From NCBI GenBank assembly GCA_026126305.1, contig JAHCJI010000017.1, positions 1 through 50,056 on the forward strand: a stretch of DNA of 50,056 nt, written 5' to 3'. Position 1 is the first letter of the stretch, and each line of letters opens with the position of its first letter. The notes under the pieces were generated by a model, which saw only the letters and a list, made by a program, of their open reading frames with translations, was not told the origin of the DNA and ran no database searches. The DNA comes from Phycisphaeraceae bacterium. Its GTDB lineage: Bacteria; Planctomycetota; Phycisphaerae; Phycisphaerales; UBA1924. Position numbers and translations under genes: made by a program. Of the stretch, positions 42,719 through 50,056 are shown piece after piece.

Positions 42719-43689
42719 GGCGTGAACGAACGATAGTGCTCTGCGAGAGCCGTCGGATTCGGTTGGGCAGCGGACACCTGTGGCAGCGTCGGCACGCTGC
42801 CATCAAGAGCCTGATAGGACGAAGTCCGCAACATGCTGGAAACGCGGACTCGCATGACTGCGGGATCAATGGCGATGAGGGCCAAGTCAAAGAGCGTGTG
42901 AACGTCCGCACGCAGCAACAGGCCATTGGTCACTGCGTTGGTGCGGATGCCTCTGTACGGTGTGATGTGCGCCGCTTCTAGCACCCACACCGTGTCGCAG
43001 CGCGTGATGGCGCACTTCGCGTCGTAAGCCTGGATCAGCCTGCGCCGGAATGCGGGCTGCCCGAGCCGCCTAACGACCGACGCGATGATCCGGTGGCGGC
43101 CATCCGCATTGTCATGGGGATCAAAGGCCTCCGGTGGGATTTCACGACTGCGGCGTTCGAACTCATCCAGCGCAGGCTCTGCAGGCACGTCAAATGCTCT
43201 GAGCATCGTATCTGACGCGGTGGCTACGCCCTTTGAATCGGTCAGTAGCCCGGGCGGCAGGTACGCTCGTCCAAGCCGCCGCAACCGCAACAAAGAGCTG
43301 GCGCGAACATGGAAGAGGTCTCCAGTTCGGAAGACCAGCACATACGGTGGATCACGCGGATCGAAAGCGGTCGGGAACCCGGCGGTCGCCGTCCACGCTG
43401 GATGCCGATGGGTGAACTGATCACGGATGAGCCACTCACCCCCTCTTCGATTCGGATTGCTGCGGAAGTGGAGCTCAGCTTCGGGTTGATGACCGGGAAA
43501 TGCACTGGTGCGGACGGTCACGTTGTGACGCCCGCCAGCCGAGAGGAACTGATCGATTGCGAAGGTCCGACTCGCAACACCCAGCGCAATGTGCATGGCG
43601 CCGCCACCGCGGCCATGTGGGGATGCCTCGCCATTGATGGCGTTGAAGTCGGTCTCGGTGAGACGCCGCCACAAGACATGATTCGTCAT
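42715..43689 (-). CDS. HNH endonuclease with uncharacterised N-terminal domain
   Basis: ATG 43689 gives 324 residues. The C-terminal HNH_2 domain is clear: FRRRLIQAYDAKCAITRCD, then VLEAAHITPYRGIRTNAVTN and GLLLRADVHTLFDLALIAID, with the HNH triad in AAHI, TNGLLL and DVHTLFD. The N-terminal about 200 residues (from VLWRRLTETDFNAINGEASP, through GGEWLIRDQFTHRHPAW) are not recognised and may sense modified DNA, as in other HNH restriction enzymes. It overlaps mod by 4 bases, so it is translated with the type III genes. It could be an independent modification-dependent enzyme or a subunit. Confidence 0.85.
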   Translation of the reverse strand: MTNHVLWRRLTETDFNAINGEASPHGRGGGAMHIALGVASRTFAIDQFLSAGGRHNVTVRTSAFPGHQPEAELHFRSNPNRRGGEWLIRDQFTHRHPAWTATAGFPTAFDPRDPPYVLVFRTGDLFHVRASSLLRLRRLGRAYLPPGLLTDSKGVATASDTMLRAFDVPAEPALDEFERRSREIPPEAFDPHDNADGRHRIIASVVRRLGQPAFRRRLIQAYDAKCAITRCDTVWVLEAAHITPYRGIRTNAVTNGLLLRADVHTLFDLALIAIDPAVMRVRVSSMLRTSSYQALDGSVPTLPQVSAAQPNPTALAEHYRSFTP

Positions 43690-43738
43690 GGGTGCCCCCC
43701 CTGCGGCCGACCGCACGCTTCTCGCTCATCCGAATGCC

Positions 43739-46636
43739 TCATGCAACGCTCCAACGGAGTGTGAAGAGTGGCTGTTCATCGATCCGCTGGTCGAGGCGCC
43801 GCCCGATGTCGTCCAAGAGTGCATCCTTCTTCCGGTCGATCTCTCGTGCCGCGGCGTCGTAGTCCTTCCACGCCTTGTCCCGCTTCTCCTCCAGCGTCCG
43901 CACCGCCCGCTGGCGCTCCAACTTCTCGGGCAGGTTGGGGGCGTTCCGGGCGGCCTTCCTGGCCGCCTTGAGCGACTCGTCCAACTCATCCAGTTCGGCC
44001 TTGAGCGAGGCGCGGCGGTCCTCGGCCCAGCGGTCGAGTTTATCAATCTCAACATCGAAGTACCGGCCGTTGCGGGCGGAGGCCTCCTCGACGACCCCGG
44101 CCTTCCTGGCCGCGATCTCCCGGGCCAACACCTCCGCCTGCCCGGGCGGAACCGTCGATCCGCCGGTGGCGCTTGCCGGCAAGTCAAAGAGCCGCCGGCA
44201 CTGCGCCTCGTCCAGCGTGACGCCGGAGTCGGTAACCCCCGCGAGCAGGAGCACGTCCTCGGTCTCAATCGCCGTGAGCGTCAGCCGCGAGCACGTCAAC
44301 CAACCGCTCGATCCCGCGAGCGGTTCCAGCACCGCAATCTTGCGCCGCGACTCCGTGAGGTCGAACCGCACCTCGGCCACCGACAGGCTCAGTTGGCGTG
44401 CGTGCTCCAGGACCCGCTGGGCCAGCGGGTGGCCGACGCGGTAGGTATTAGCGTCGGAGACGTTCTTGCCCATCCGGTAGGGGCCGGGATGGATCGTCTC
44501 ACCCGGGTGCTTGGAGAACGGGTTGCGGCGGAGCGTGAAACTCAGCGATGCATCATCGAAGTCGGCATCGTCCCGGAGGACGTGGCGCGTCAGGCGCCAG
44601 AGGTCGCCGTTGAACCGGTCCAGCACGCCGCTGGTCTGGATGCGGACCTTCTCGACGACCTCCTGGTCAAAATTGTCGAGCAACTTCTCCCGTGCATCCC
44701 GCTGGCCCGCGGCGATTTCCGCTTCGAGCTCCTTCTGGAGTTCGTCGAACTCAAAGTTGATCTGCTCGGGCGTGCGGCACTTCTGGTAGATGGCGGCGAT
44801 CCGCTTCTCGAAGTCCACGCCTGACTCGACCGCCCCCAGCACCTCGTCGCTCGAGCCGAAGACGCCCGTGAAGAGGCGGAATTTCTGCTCCAGGAGTTCG
44901 TACACGCGCTGGTCGGCCGCGTTGGCCTTGTTGATGAAGTTGACGACGACCACGTCGAACTTCTGGCCGTAGCGGTGGCAGCGGCCGATCCGCTGCTCGA
45001 TCCGCTGGGGGTTCCAGGGGAGGTCGTAGTTGATGACGAGGTTGCAGAACTGGAGGTTGATCCCCTCAGCCGCGGCCTCGGTGGCAACCATGATTGCGGC
45101 GCTCTCGCGGAAGTGGTCCACGAGCGCCGCCCGCATGTCAGCGCTCGGGGAACCCGAGACGCGGTCGGTGCCCTGGTGACGTGAAAGCCACTGTTGGTAG
45201 ATCGCCTTCGAGCCCGGATCGGTGTTCGTGCCGTTGAACAGCATCACGCGGCCGGCGAACTCCGTTTGGTTCAGGATGTTGAACAGGTACTCCTGCGTGC
45301 GGCGGGACTCGGTGAAAACCACGGCCTTCTGCTGGAGTCTGCCGCCCTGCCCCTGCTCGCCCCGGGCCTCAGCCGCCGCGGCGAATCCCCGGCGCAGCGC
45401 CGTGAGCAGGACCTCGCCCTTGGAGTTCTTGATGATCGAAGTGGCGAGGGCGTGGAACCGCTTCAGGTCATCCAACTCACGGCGGAGGTCGGCCAGTTCC
45501 TCAGGTGACAGGCGCTTCTTCTGGGGTTCATCGCCGGCGGCATCCTCGCCATCCCACTCGTCGGCGAGTTCGTCCAGCGTCTCCACGTCGGCAGGGAGGT
45601 CCTCGGGGGGCGCATCGACGGCACTCGCGGCGGCGGCGGCGTGCTCCAAACGCTGCACCATGCCGGCAAGCGTGCCGGAGATGGCGAAGGTGGACGAGGC
45701 GAGAAGTTTGCGCAGGATGAGCGTGATGAGGTGCCGCTGGCTCGCGGGTAGCGCGTGGAGCGACTCCCGCTGCAGGTAGGCCGACACGAGGTCGTAGAGC
45801 CGCTGCTCGTCGTCGGTGGGCGTGAACTCCTGCACGATCGCGTGCCGGTTGGTGTACTTGACGTATTCCAGCACCTGACGCCGAAGGGTGCGCTTGCAGA
45901 TGGGCTTGAGGCGCTCCTTGAGTTCGGCGAAGTCCTCGCCGTCGCCCGGGCGCGAGAACCTCGACTTGAAGCTGGGCAGGTCTCCGAAGGCGAAGTCGTC
46001 GATGATGCTCACGAGCCCGAAGAGTTCCAGCAGGGAGTTCTGGAGGGGCGTGGCTGTGAGCAGCACCTTTGGGAACGGCATCATGGCCTGCTTGATGGCG
46101 TTGGCCGTCTTGCTGGTGTTCTTATAGACGTTGCGGAGCCGGTGGGCCTCGTCGATGACCACGAGGTCCCACTGCGTCTGCCGCAGGTAGGGCTCCTTGC
46201 TGCGCGCGAACTGGTAGGAACACAGGACGATGCCGGGCTGCTGGAACGGGTTGAGGTTGCCGCCTCGGATCGCCTCATTGAACGTCCTGGACTCGAGGAT
46301 CACCGACGGCATGAAGAACTTGTCGGCGAGTTCCTGCGACCACTGCTTGCGGAGGTTCGCGGGGACGATGGCCAGCAGGCGGCGCTTGCGCTCGGCCCAC
46401 TTCTGGGCGAGCAGCAGGCCGGCCTCGATGGTCTTGCCCAGCCCGACTTCATCGGCGAGGATCGCGCCCTTGGAAAAGGGGCTGCGGAATGCGAAGAGTG
46501 CTGCCTCAACCTGATGCGGGTTGAGATCGACCTGGGCGTCGGCCAGCACGGCGGCGAGCTTCTCCACGCTGTCGGAGGAACAGCGGCGAGCGAGCTCGAA
46601 GGCAAAGTACTTGGCATGGAAATCGGTCAGGTGCAT
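43739..46636 (-). CDS. SNF2/RapA-type helicase
   Basis: ATG 46636 starts MHLTDFHAKYFAFEL and gives 965 residues. Motifs are Walker A DEVGLGKT (62-69), DEAH 162-165 in VVIDEAHRLRN, motif III LLTATPLQNSLLELFGL, and the second RecA lobe with VVFTESRRTQEYLFNIL, TEAAAEGINLQFCNLVINYD and QRIEQRIGRCHRYGQ. An acidic linker lies near 450-490, and the C terminus is a long charged coiled coil. SNF2-type translocases of this class are found in DISARM and other helicase-containing defence systems. Here it lies 49 bases upstream of the HNH gene and 35 bases after a small helical gene, suggesting it serves the type III locus. Confidence 0.92.
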   Translation of the reverse strand: MHLTDFHAKYFAFELARRCSSDSVEKLAAVLADAQVDLNPHQVEAALFAFRSPFSKGAILADEVGLGKTIEAGLLLAQKWAERKRRLLAIVPANLRKQWSQELADKFFMPSVILESRTFNEAIRGGNLNPFQQPGIVLCSYQFARSKEPYLRQTQWDLVVIDEAHRLRNVYKNTSKTANAIKQAMMPFPKVLLTATPLQNSLLELFGLVSIIDDFAFGDLPSFKSRFSRPGDGEDFAELKERLKPICKRTLRRQVLEYVKYTNRHAIVQEFTPTDDEQRLYDLVSAYLQRESLHALPASQRHLITLILRKLLASSTFAISGTLAGMVQRLEHAAAAASAVDAPPEDLPADVETLDELADEWDGEDAAGDEPQKKRLSPEELADLRRELDDLKRFHALATSIIKNSKGEVLLTALRRGFAAAAEARGEQGQGGRLQQKAVVFTESRRTQEYLFNILNQTEFAGRVMLFNGTNTDPGSKAIYQQWLSRHQGTDRVSGSPSADMRAALVDHFRESAAIMVATEAAAEGINLQFCNLVINYDLPWNPQRIEQRIGRCHRYGQKFDVVVVNFINKANAADQRVYELLEQKFRLFTGVFGSSDEVLGAVESGVDFEKRIAAIYQKCRTPEQINFEFDELQKELEAEIAAGQRDAREKLLDNFDQEVVEKVRIQTSGVLDRFNGDLWRLTRHVLRDDADFDDASLSFTLRRNPFSKHPGETIHPGPYRMGKNVSDANTYRVGHPLAQRVLEHARQLSLSVAEVRFDLTESRRKIAVLEPLAGSSGWLTCSRLTLTAIETEDVLLLAGVTDSGVTLDEAQCRRLFDLPASATGGSTVPPGQAEVLAREIAARKAGVVEEASARNGRYFDVEIDKLDRWAEDRRASLKAELDELDESLKAARKAARNAPNLPEKLERQRAVRTLEEKRDKAWKDYDAAAREIDRKKDALLDDIGRRLDQRIDEQPLFTLRWSVA

Positions 46637-46671
46637 CTGGCGAGAATCCGGGCGAGCGTGACCGTGAGGCG

Positions 46672-47139
46672 TCAGGCGTGAGCGGCTTCGAGCTCTTCGA
46701 GGTCCATCGTGAAGTCGAAGACCATTTGGATCTCGGCCTCCGTGTTGAAGTTCTCGTTGTAGCAGTCCACGTCCCGCTTCAACTGGGCGCAATCGCTGAC
46801 GATCTGCTGTCGCCTCTGGGCGAAGGCAATCTCCATGTGCTCTCGCGGAGCCGTGCGAAGGTCCGCCCAGAACGTCTGCTGCTCGCCGTTGACCTCCCGT
46901 CGAGCGGCGTGCTTTGCTCGCACGCGCCTCCCCTGTCGATCGGTGATGAACTCCTCGCGCATCGCCCTGGCGAGATCGTCGGCACACTGTTCAATCGCGA
47001 GTTCGCGGGACGGCTCCCACTGATTCGTCCGCACCAACCATGCGGCTATCTCGCGGGTCGTAGCAGGCCAGGGCTGACCGGCCTGCCGGTACTTTGCGAC
47101 AAGGGCCTGCATCTGTTCGTTGTACCCGGTCTTGTGCAT
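46672..47139 (-). CDS. Uncharacterised 155-residue helical protein before the SNF2 gene
   Basis: ATG 47139 lies 21 bases after the higA stop. The protein is predicted almost fully helical: MQALVAKYRQAGQPWPATTR, EIAAWLVRTNQWEPSRELAI, then ARAMREEFITDRQGRRVRAK and an acidic end MVFDFTMDLEELEAAHA. The N-terminal part looks like a winged-helix or DNA-binding module. I do not recognise a named family. Its place in the operon suggests an accessory subunit or regulator of the helicase. Confidence 0.75.
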   Translation of the reverse strand: MHKTGYNEQMQALVAKYRQAGQPWPATTREIAAWLVRTNQWEPSRELAIEQCADDLARAMREEFITDRQGRRVRAKHAARREVNGEQQTFWADLRTAPREHMEIAFAQRRQQIVSDCAQLKRDVDCYNENFNTEAEIQMVFDFTMDLEELEAAHA

Positions 47140-47160
47140 GAGAGAGTCCTTGCGACCAAG

Positions 47161-48309
47161 TCACCTGCCGGTGGGTGGCGTCACGCCCCATCCGTCCGAC
47201 AGCACCGTCTCCAACAGGTACGCCCGCACCTTCACAAGGTAGTTTCTGAGGTTGGCGTATGGAATCTGCTTGCGGAACTGCAACTGGCCAACGACCAGAC
47301 CGGGATGCACTCTCTGAACCGCCGCGAATCCCTCGACTCGCTGCTTGGAAAAGAGAGGACGAACGCGGGCGATGAAGCTCGCCAGAGCCTCTTCCGGCAG
47401 CAGGAACGAGGATGCGAAGGCATCGGCCTCCCTTTCGAAGGCGGGCTTCTCGATTGCCGGATCGCGCTCGATCCCAACGAGATCGATGTCAGGCGGAATG
47501 CCATTGTCGCGCCCGTCACCAGCGGCCACGTGGCCGAGCTCGTGCATCAGTGTGAACCAGAACCAATCGATGCGATCGAAGCGGAGAGATAGTGCCACGG
47601 CCGGGCAGTTCGCGTCGAGCCAGAAGCATGCACCATCGATCTTCGTCTCCGGGAGATGCTCCACGACCACGCACCGGACTCCGAACTCCGCCAGCAGCTT
47701 CGGAACCTGTCGCACATCCTCCGCATTGAGCAGCAGGTCCTTCAGCCGTGGCAACTGCGACCTGAACCGTGCCGCATCGAACTTGGCGACCTTCAGTGTC
47801 TCTGCCAGCTGCCGTGCCCGGCAGAGCCACGCCCGCTGTGCCGGAGTGAACTCCGAGTAGTCCGTCGACTTGCGAGCAGCGGCGGCGCACACGCTGGGTG
47901 GTTCATCCAATGTCGTGACCCGGAAGAACCGCTTCACCTGCTCTTCGAGGACCTCAACGCTCTCCGACTCCGTGATCCACCCACGACGAGTCATCTCCTT
48001 GATCGGCGCGAATGAATAGAGTCGAGCGCGGCGCGACACGGCTTCGCTGGGCTTTGGGAGTCGCCACAAGCGGTACGCAGCCTCCATGTTCAGCCAAAAC
48101 TGGGCGCTGGTGCCGAATGCCTCGCCGAGCTGCTGCGCTGTTTCGGGAGTGATCGCCCGCTTGCCGGAGACGAGCTCGCTCACGGTACGTTCGGGACGCC
48201 CCATGATGTCCGCAAGATCGCGCTGCTCCCAGCCCCGAGCGACCAGCTCGTCGCGGATAAACTCCCCCGGAGGGAAGATCTCTGCCGGAATGGAATCAGT
48301 GTTGCTCAT
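47161..48309 (-). CDS. higA: HigA-type antitoxin fused to ImmA/IrrE peptidase domain
   Basis: This 382-residue protein has an N-terminal HigA helix-turn-helix (PPGEFIRDELVARGWEQRDL, ADIMGRPERTVSELVSGKRA, LGEAFGTSAQFWLNME). The C-terminal half is an ImmA/IrrE-type zinc peptidase domain with the HExxH motif at 256-260 (FTLMHELGHVAAG) and a downstream FEREADAFASSFLLP. Typical HigA is about 100 residues; this long form combines repressor and peptidase. It follows higB by 12 bases, in the toxin-first order of higBA loci. Its HTH probably represses the shared promoter and thereby the downstream defence genes. Confidence 0.9.
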   Translation of the reverse strand: MSNTDSIPAEIFPPGEFIRDELVARGWEQRDLADIMGRPERTVSELVSGKRAITPETAQQLGEAFGTSAQFWLNMEAAYRLWRLPKPSEAVSRRARLYSFAPIKEMTRRGWITESESVEVLEEQVKRFFRVTTLDEPPSVCAAAARKSTDYSEFTPAQRAWLCRARQLAETLKVAKFDAARFRSQLPRLKDLLLNAEDVRQVPKLLAEFGVRCVVVEHLPETKIDGACFWLDANCPAVALSLRFDRIDWFWFTLMHELGHVAAGDGRDNGIPPDIDLVGIERDPAIEKPAFEREADAFASSFLLPEEALASFIARVRPLFSKQRVEGFAAVQRVHPGLVVGQLQFRKQIPYANLRNYLVKVRAYLLETVLSDGWGVTPPTGR

Positions 48310-48321
48310 GCTTCTCCGTGT

Positions 48322-48618
48322 TCAGTGGTAGTCCTCAACGGAAACGACCACGACGACTTTGCCATCCGCCACTTTCTGGAACTCGACGATCAGCCTCCAT
48401 TGCTTGTTGAGACGCATCGAATGCTGGTGGCTTCGATTGCCCTGGAGCTTCTCGAAGTGAAGCGACTTCATGGCGTAGAAGTCGCGTTCGTCCACCGCTG
48501 CGCGGATCACCTGCATCACCTTCCGATATCCGCGTACCACCTCCCGGCCAAAGCCCCCGTCGAAGGTACTCTCGGACTCCAGCCGCTTCAGTTGGTCGTC
48601 AGCGAACCGGACGTCCAT
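48322..48618 (-). CDS. higB: HigB-type toxin (RelE/ParE superfamily)
   Basis: ATG 48618 gives 98 residues, matching HigB size; the frame is open upstream but the family starts at MDVRFADDQLKRLE. Conserved parts are VVRGYRKVMQVIRAAVDERD, MKSLHFEKLQGNRSHQHSMR and LNKQWRLIVEFQKV, ending in VVVVSVEDYH. The R-S-x-R-L-N-xx-WR pattern and terminal V-x-D-Y-H are typical of ribosome-dependent HigB mRNA endonucleases. It is the first gene of the eight-gene minus-strand series. Confidence 0.9.
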   Translation of the reverse strand: MDVRFADDQLKRLESESTFDGGFGREVVRGYRKVMQVIRAAVDERDFYAMKSLHFEKLQGNRSHQHSMRLNKQWRLIVEFQKVADGKVVVVVSVEDYH

Positions 48619-48624
48619 TTCCGA

Positions 48625-48653
48625 AGCGTACACCTGGCCATCGTCCATGTCAA
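48625..48653 (-). promoter_or_regulatory. Candidate higBA promoter
   Basis: On the minus strand TTGACA (48653-48648), a perfect -35 box, and TACGCT (48630-48625) are separated by 17 bases. Only 6 bases separate the -10 box from the higB ATG, so the transcript would be leaderless or nearly so. No Shine-Dalgarno sequence is seen before higB. Confidence 0.4.
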
Positions 48654-48660
48654 TGGCTGG

Positions 48661-48679
48661 CTTTACGCTACGTGTAAAG
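48661..48679. promoter_or_regulatory. Palindromic operator candidate upstream of higB
   Basis: CTTTACGCTACGTGTAAAG is a 19-base near-perfect palindrome (6-bp arms CTTTAC/GTAAAG, with one further inner pair). It lies 43 bases before the higB ATG and just upstream of the -35 box. Palindromes of this TTTAC-GTAAA form are common operators of XRE-type HigA antitoxins, so autoregulation by HigA is the likely use. Confidence 0.5.
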
Positions 48680-48786
48680 TCATCGATCAGAGTCGTCCAG
48701 GCGAGGCATGACTTGTTGGTGGACGCTAACCGTACTGCCTTCCACTCGCCTCGGGGATTCACGCGAAAGGCGTTGCGGGATCGGGC

Positions 48787-50056
48787 TCACTGCTCTACAA
48801 CCGACCCCGATCCACCGCCGGACGACCCGCTGGAGCCGCTACCTGAGCCGCTCCCTGACGAGGAACCGGACGACGAGAACGAGGACGAACCGCTGGATTT
48901 GCTCCCCGACGAACCGCTGCCGCTGGACGAGCCGCTGCCGGAACCGGACCCGGAACCCGAGCCGCTTCCAGAGCCTGAGCCCGATCCTGAGCCGCTTCCG
49001 GACCCAGATCCGCTGTGGGCGGTCGCGGGCATGTCGTTGTGGACCCAGACGCCTTCGGCGAGCAGGGTGTTGGTGCCCGGGATGTGGATGGCCACGGTGC
49101 GGGTTGGAGCGTCGATCTGGACAACCGAGACGACCTCCTCCTCGTCCATCCGCTCATCGATGAGGAAGTCGCCGGGCTGGATGAACTCGGCGGAGGCAAA
49201 GCCCCATTCGTCGCCGCGGCGGATCAGGAAGGGGTGCTCGGGCGTGGCCTTGAGCCGGCGGTTGATGACGACAAAGCCTTGGTGCTCGCCGAGGCGGATG
49301 CTGGCAACCCGCGCGGTAACAGGAGTCGCGCCGTGCAGGCCGTGATGCGACAACCAGTTGTACTGGGCGCGGTACGGGACATCGACTTCGAGGCCCGGGA
49401 CCTGGATGGAGGACACGAGATCGCCCGGCCGGAGGTTCTCGATCGGCGTGAGGCGGCCGTCCGCCAGGCGCACGAGCGTGCCGAACAGGAGGCAGTTGCT
49501 GCCGCCGGGGCCGGTGCCGCCAGGACCCGTACCTCCCGGCCCCGTCCCGCCGGGACCGGAGCCGCCGGGGCCGCTCCCGCCGCCGGAAGACCCGCCCCCG
49601 CCGGACGAGCCACCGCCCGAGGACCCGCCACCGGACGACCCTCCGCCGGAGGACCCACCGGATGAGGCGCCGGAGCTCATGCCGGAACTCGCGCCGGAGC
49701 TTGCACCCGAACTCATCCCCGAGCTGGACCCGCCCCCGGAACTGCCGCTGGAGGAGCCGCCGCTGGAGCTCATTCCCGAGCTGGACATGCCGCTCGACCC
49801 CGCGCCCGAGCTGCTGCCAGCGCTGCTGGATTGGCTCGGCATCGAGTCCGTCGTGCCGCTGCCGGATGCCGACGGGCTCCCCGGGCCTGATGAGCGGGAG
49901 TAGCGCGAGTCATTGGTCGTGACCCATGTAAGCGTCGGCGTGCCACCCGGGCCGGTGGTGTAATGCCAATCACCGCTGGTCGTCACGCTCGGCGGCGTCG
50001 ATCCGCTCGGCGGCATCGACGAGGAAGGAGTGTTGGTCGAACCACCACCGCCGGAG
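48787..50056 (-). CDS. Ser/Gly-rich Hint-domain protein (5' end outside window)
   Basis: The frame is open through the window edge (SGGGGSTNTPSSSMPPSG), so ATG 50016 is probably internal. Layout: a long low-complexity Ser/Gly region with GPGGTGPGG repeats (codons about 49860-49501), then a Hint domain beginning at Cys (codon 49494-49492, NCLLFGTLVRLADGRLTPIE), through LKATPEHPFLIRRG and FIQPGDFLI to EGVWVHND. After the Hint domain there is no toxin; the C terminus is a 77-residue Ser-Gly tail ending VVEQ. This may be a secreted protein whose Hint domain autoprocesses. The role is unknown. Its stop lies 168 bases from the higB start, with no gene between. Confidence 0.8.
   Translation of the reverse strand, partial: SGGGGSTNTPSSSMPPSGSTPPSVTTSGDWHYTTGPGGTPTLTWVTTNDSRYSRSSGPGSPSASGSGTTDSMPSQSSSAGSSSGAGSSGMSSSGMSSSGGSSSGSSGGGSSSGMSSGASSGASSGMSSGASSGGSSGGGSSGGGSSGGGSSGGGGSSGGGSGPGGSGPGGTGPGGTGPGGTGPGGSNCLLFGTLVRLADGRLTPIENLRPGDLVSSIQVPGLEVDVPYRAQYNWLSHHGLHGATPVTARVASIRLGEHQGFVVINRRLKATPEHPFLIRRGDEWGFASAEFIQPGDFLIDERMDEEEVVSVVQIDAPTRTVAIHIPGTNTLLAEGVWVHNDMPATAHSGSGSGSGSGSGSGSGSGSGSGSGSGSGSSSGSGSSGSKSSGSSSFSSSGSSSGSGSGSGSSGSSGGGSGSVVEQ
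48790..49020. repeat. Ser-Gly coding low-complexity repeat
   Basis: About 231 bases encode a 77-residue tail of mostly alternating Ser-Gly, including about 15 consecutive SG pairs. Codons are mixed, so the protein repeat is stricter than the DNA repeat, arguing for selection on protein composition rather than simple slippage. Confidence 0.8.

Noticed and set aside
36837..46636. DISARM or BREX system
   Set aside because: The SNF2 helicase resembles those of DISARM, but no DUF1998 (DrmB) or DrmA gene, and no PglZ, BrxC or BrxL homologue, is present. The DEPQ motif in the Res protein and the Mod order indicate type III.
48790..49860. Repetitive Ser-Gly and GPGG coding tracts as a possible CRISPR or satellite array
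   Set aside because: The repeats are short, in frame with one long reading frame, and codon-variable; there are no spacers of regular length.

Overview
The window is a GC-rich chromosomal segment, most likely from a planctomycete (Phycisphaerae-like). That placement is an inference. It rests on the RHS/Hint proteins of the 'MEDLYGDGMNLYEYLGSNP' type, the compact gspD-E-F-G-H-I-J-K-C-L-M operon, and the serine recombinase/DUF2924 module. No rRNA, tRNA or CRISPR array was seen.

Region 1 (1-9536, + strand) is a serial array of polymorphic-toxin cassettes. The end of one RHS-Hint-toxin gene is followed by four more orphan cassettes and a sixth core fragment with no toxin. Each starts at a different point of the same RHS core, and each complete one is followed by an immunity gene, mostly SUKH/SMI1-KNR4. 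The toxin tips differ: an unassigned domain, an HNH-type, an LHH-type, a CdiA-like PD-(D/E)XK domain and a WHH-type HNH. The CdiA-like toxin is cut by an in-frame TAG between its presumed catalytic motifs. The array ends abruptly 1-2 bases from the stop codon of a convergent gene.

Region 2 (9481-19057, - strand) is a complete-looking type II secretion operon without a prepilin peptidase. Its genes are chained by 1-4 base overlaps and end in a TPR lipoprotein gene.

Region 3 (19115-29135, almost all - strand) is the early module of a phage or phage-like element. It has a sigma factor, RecE-like nuclease, Sak4-like ATPase, DUF669 protein, RusA-like resolvase, SF2 helicase, Prim-Pol/helicase-like primase, ParB-methyltransferase fusion and Nu1-like small terminase. 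No large terminase, portal or capsid gene follows; gspD comes next, so the element looks truncated.

Region 4 (29324-36459) holds an unrecognised two-gene pair, a four-gene large serine recombinase module, and a divergent AlbA_2/ATP-binding protein. It ends in a convergent intergenic region with terminator-like hairpins.

Region 5 (36837-48618, - strand) is a tightly packed eight-gene apparent operon: higB, higA (with a fused ImmA/IrrE peptidase domain), a small helical protein, a SNF2 helicase, an HNH endonuclease, type III Mod, type III Res and a GIY-YIG/DUF4357 protein. It looks like an expanded type III restriction-modification defence locus headed by a toxin-antitoxin pair. A palindrome and a promoter-like element precede higB.

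Region 6 (48787-50056, - strand) is the 3' part of a Ser/Gly-rich secreted-type protein whose Hint domain is followed by a Ser-Gly repeat tail instead of a toxin.
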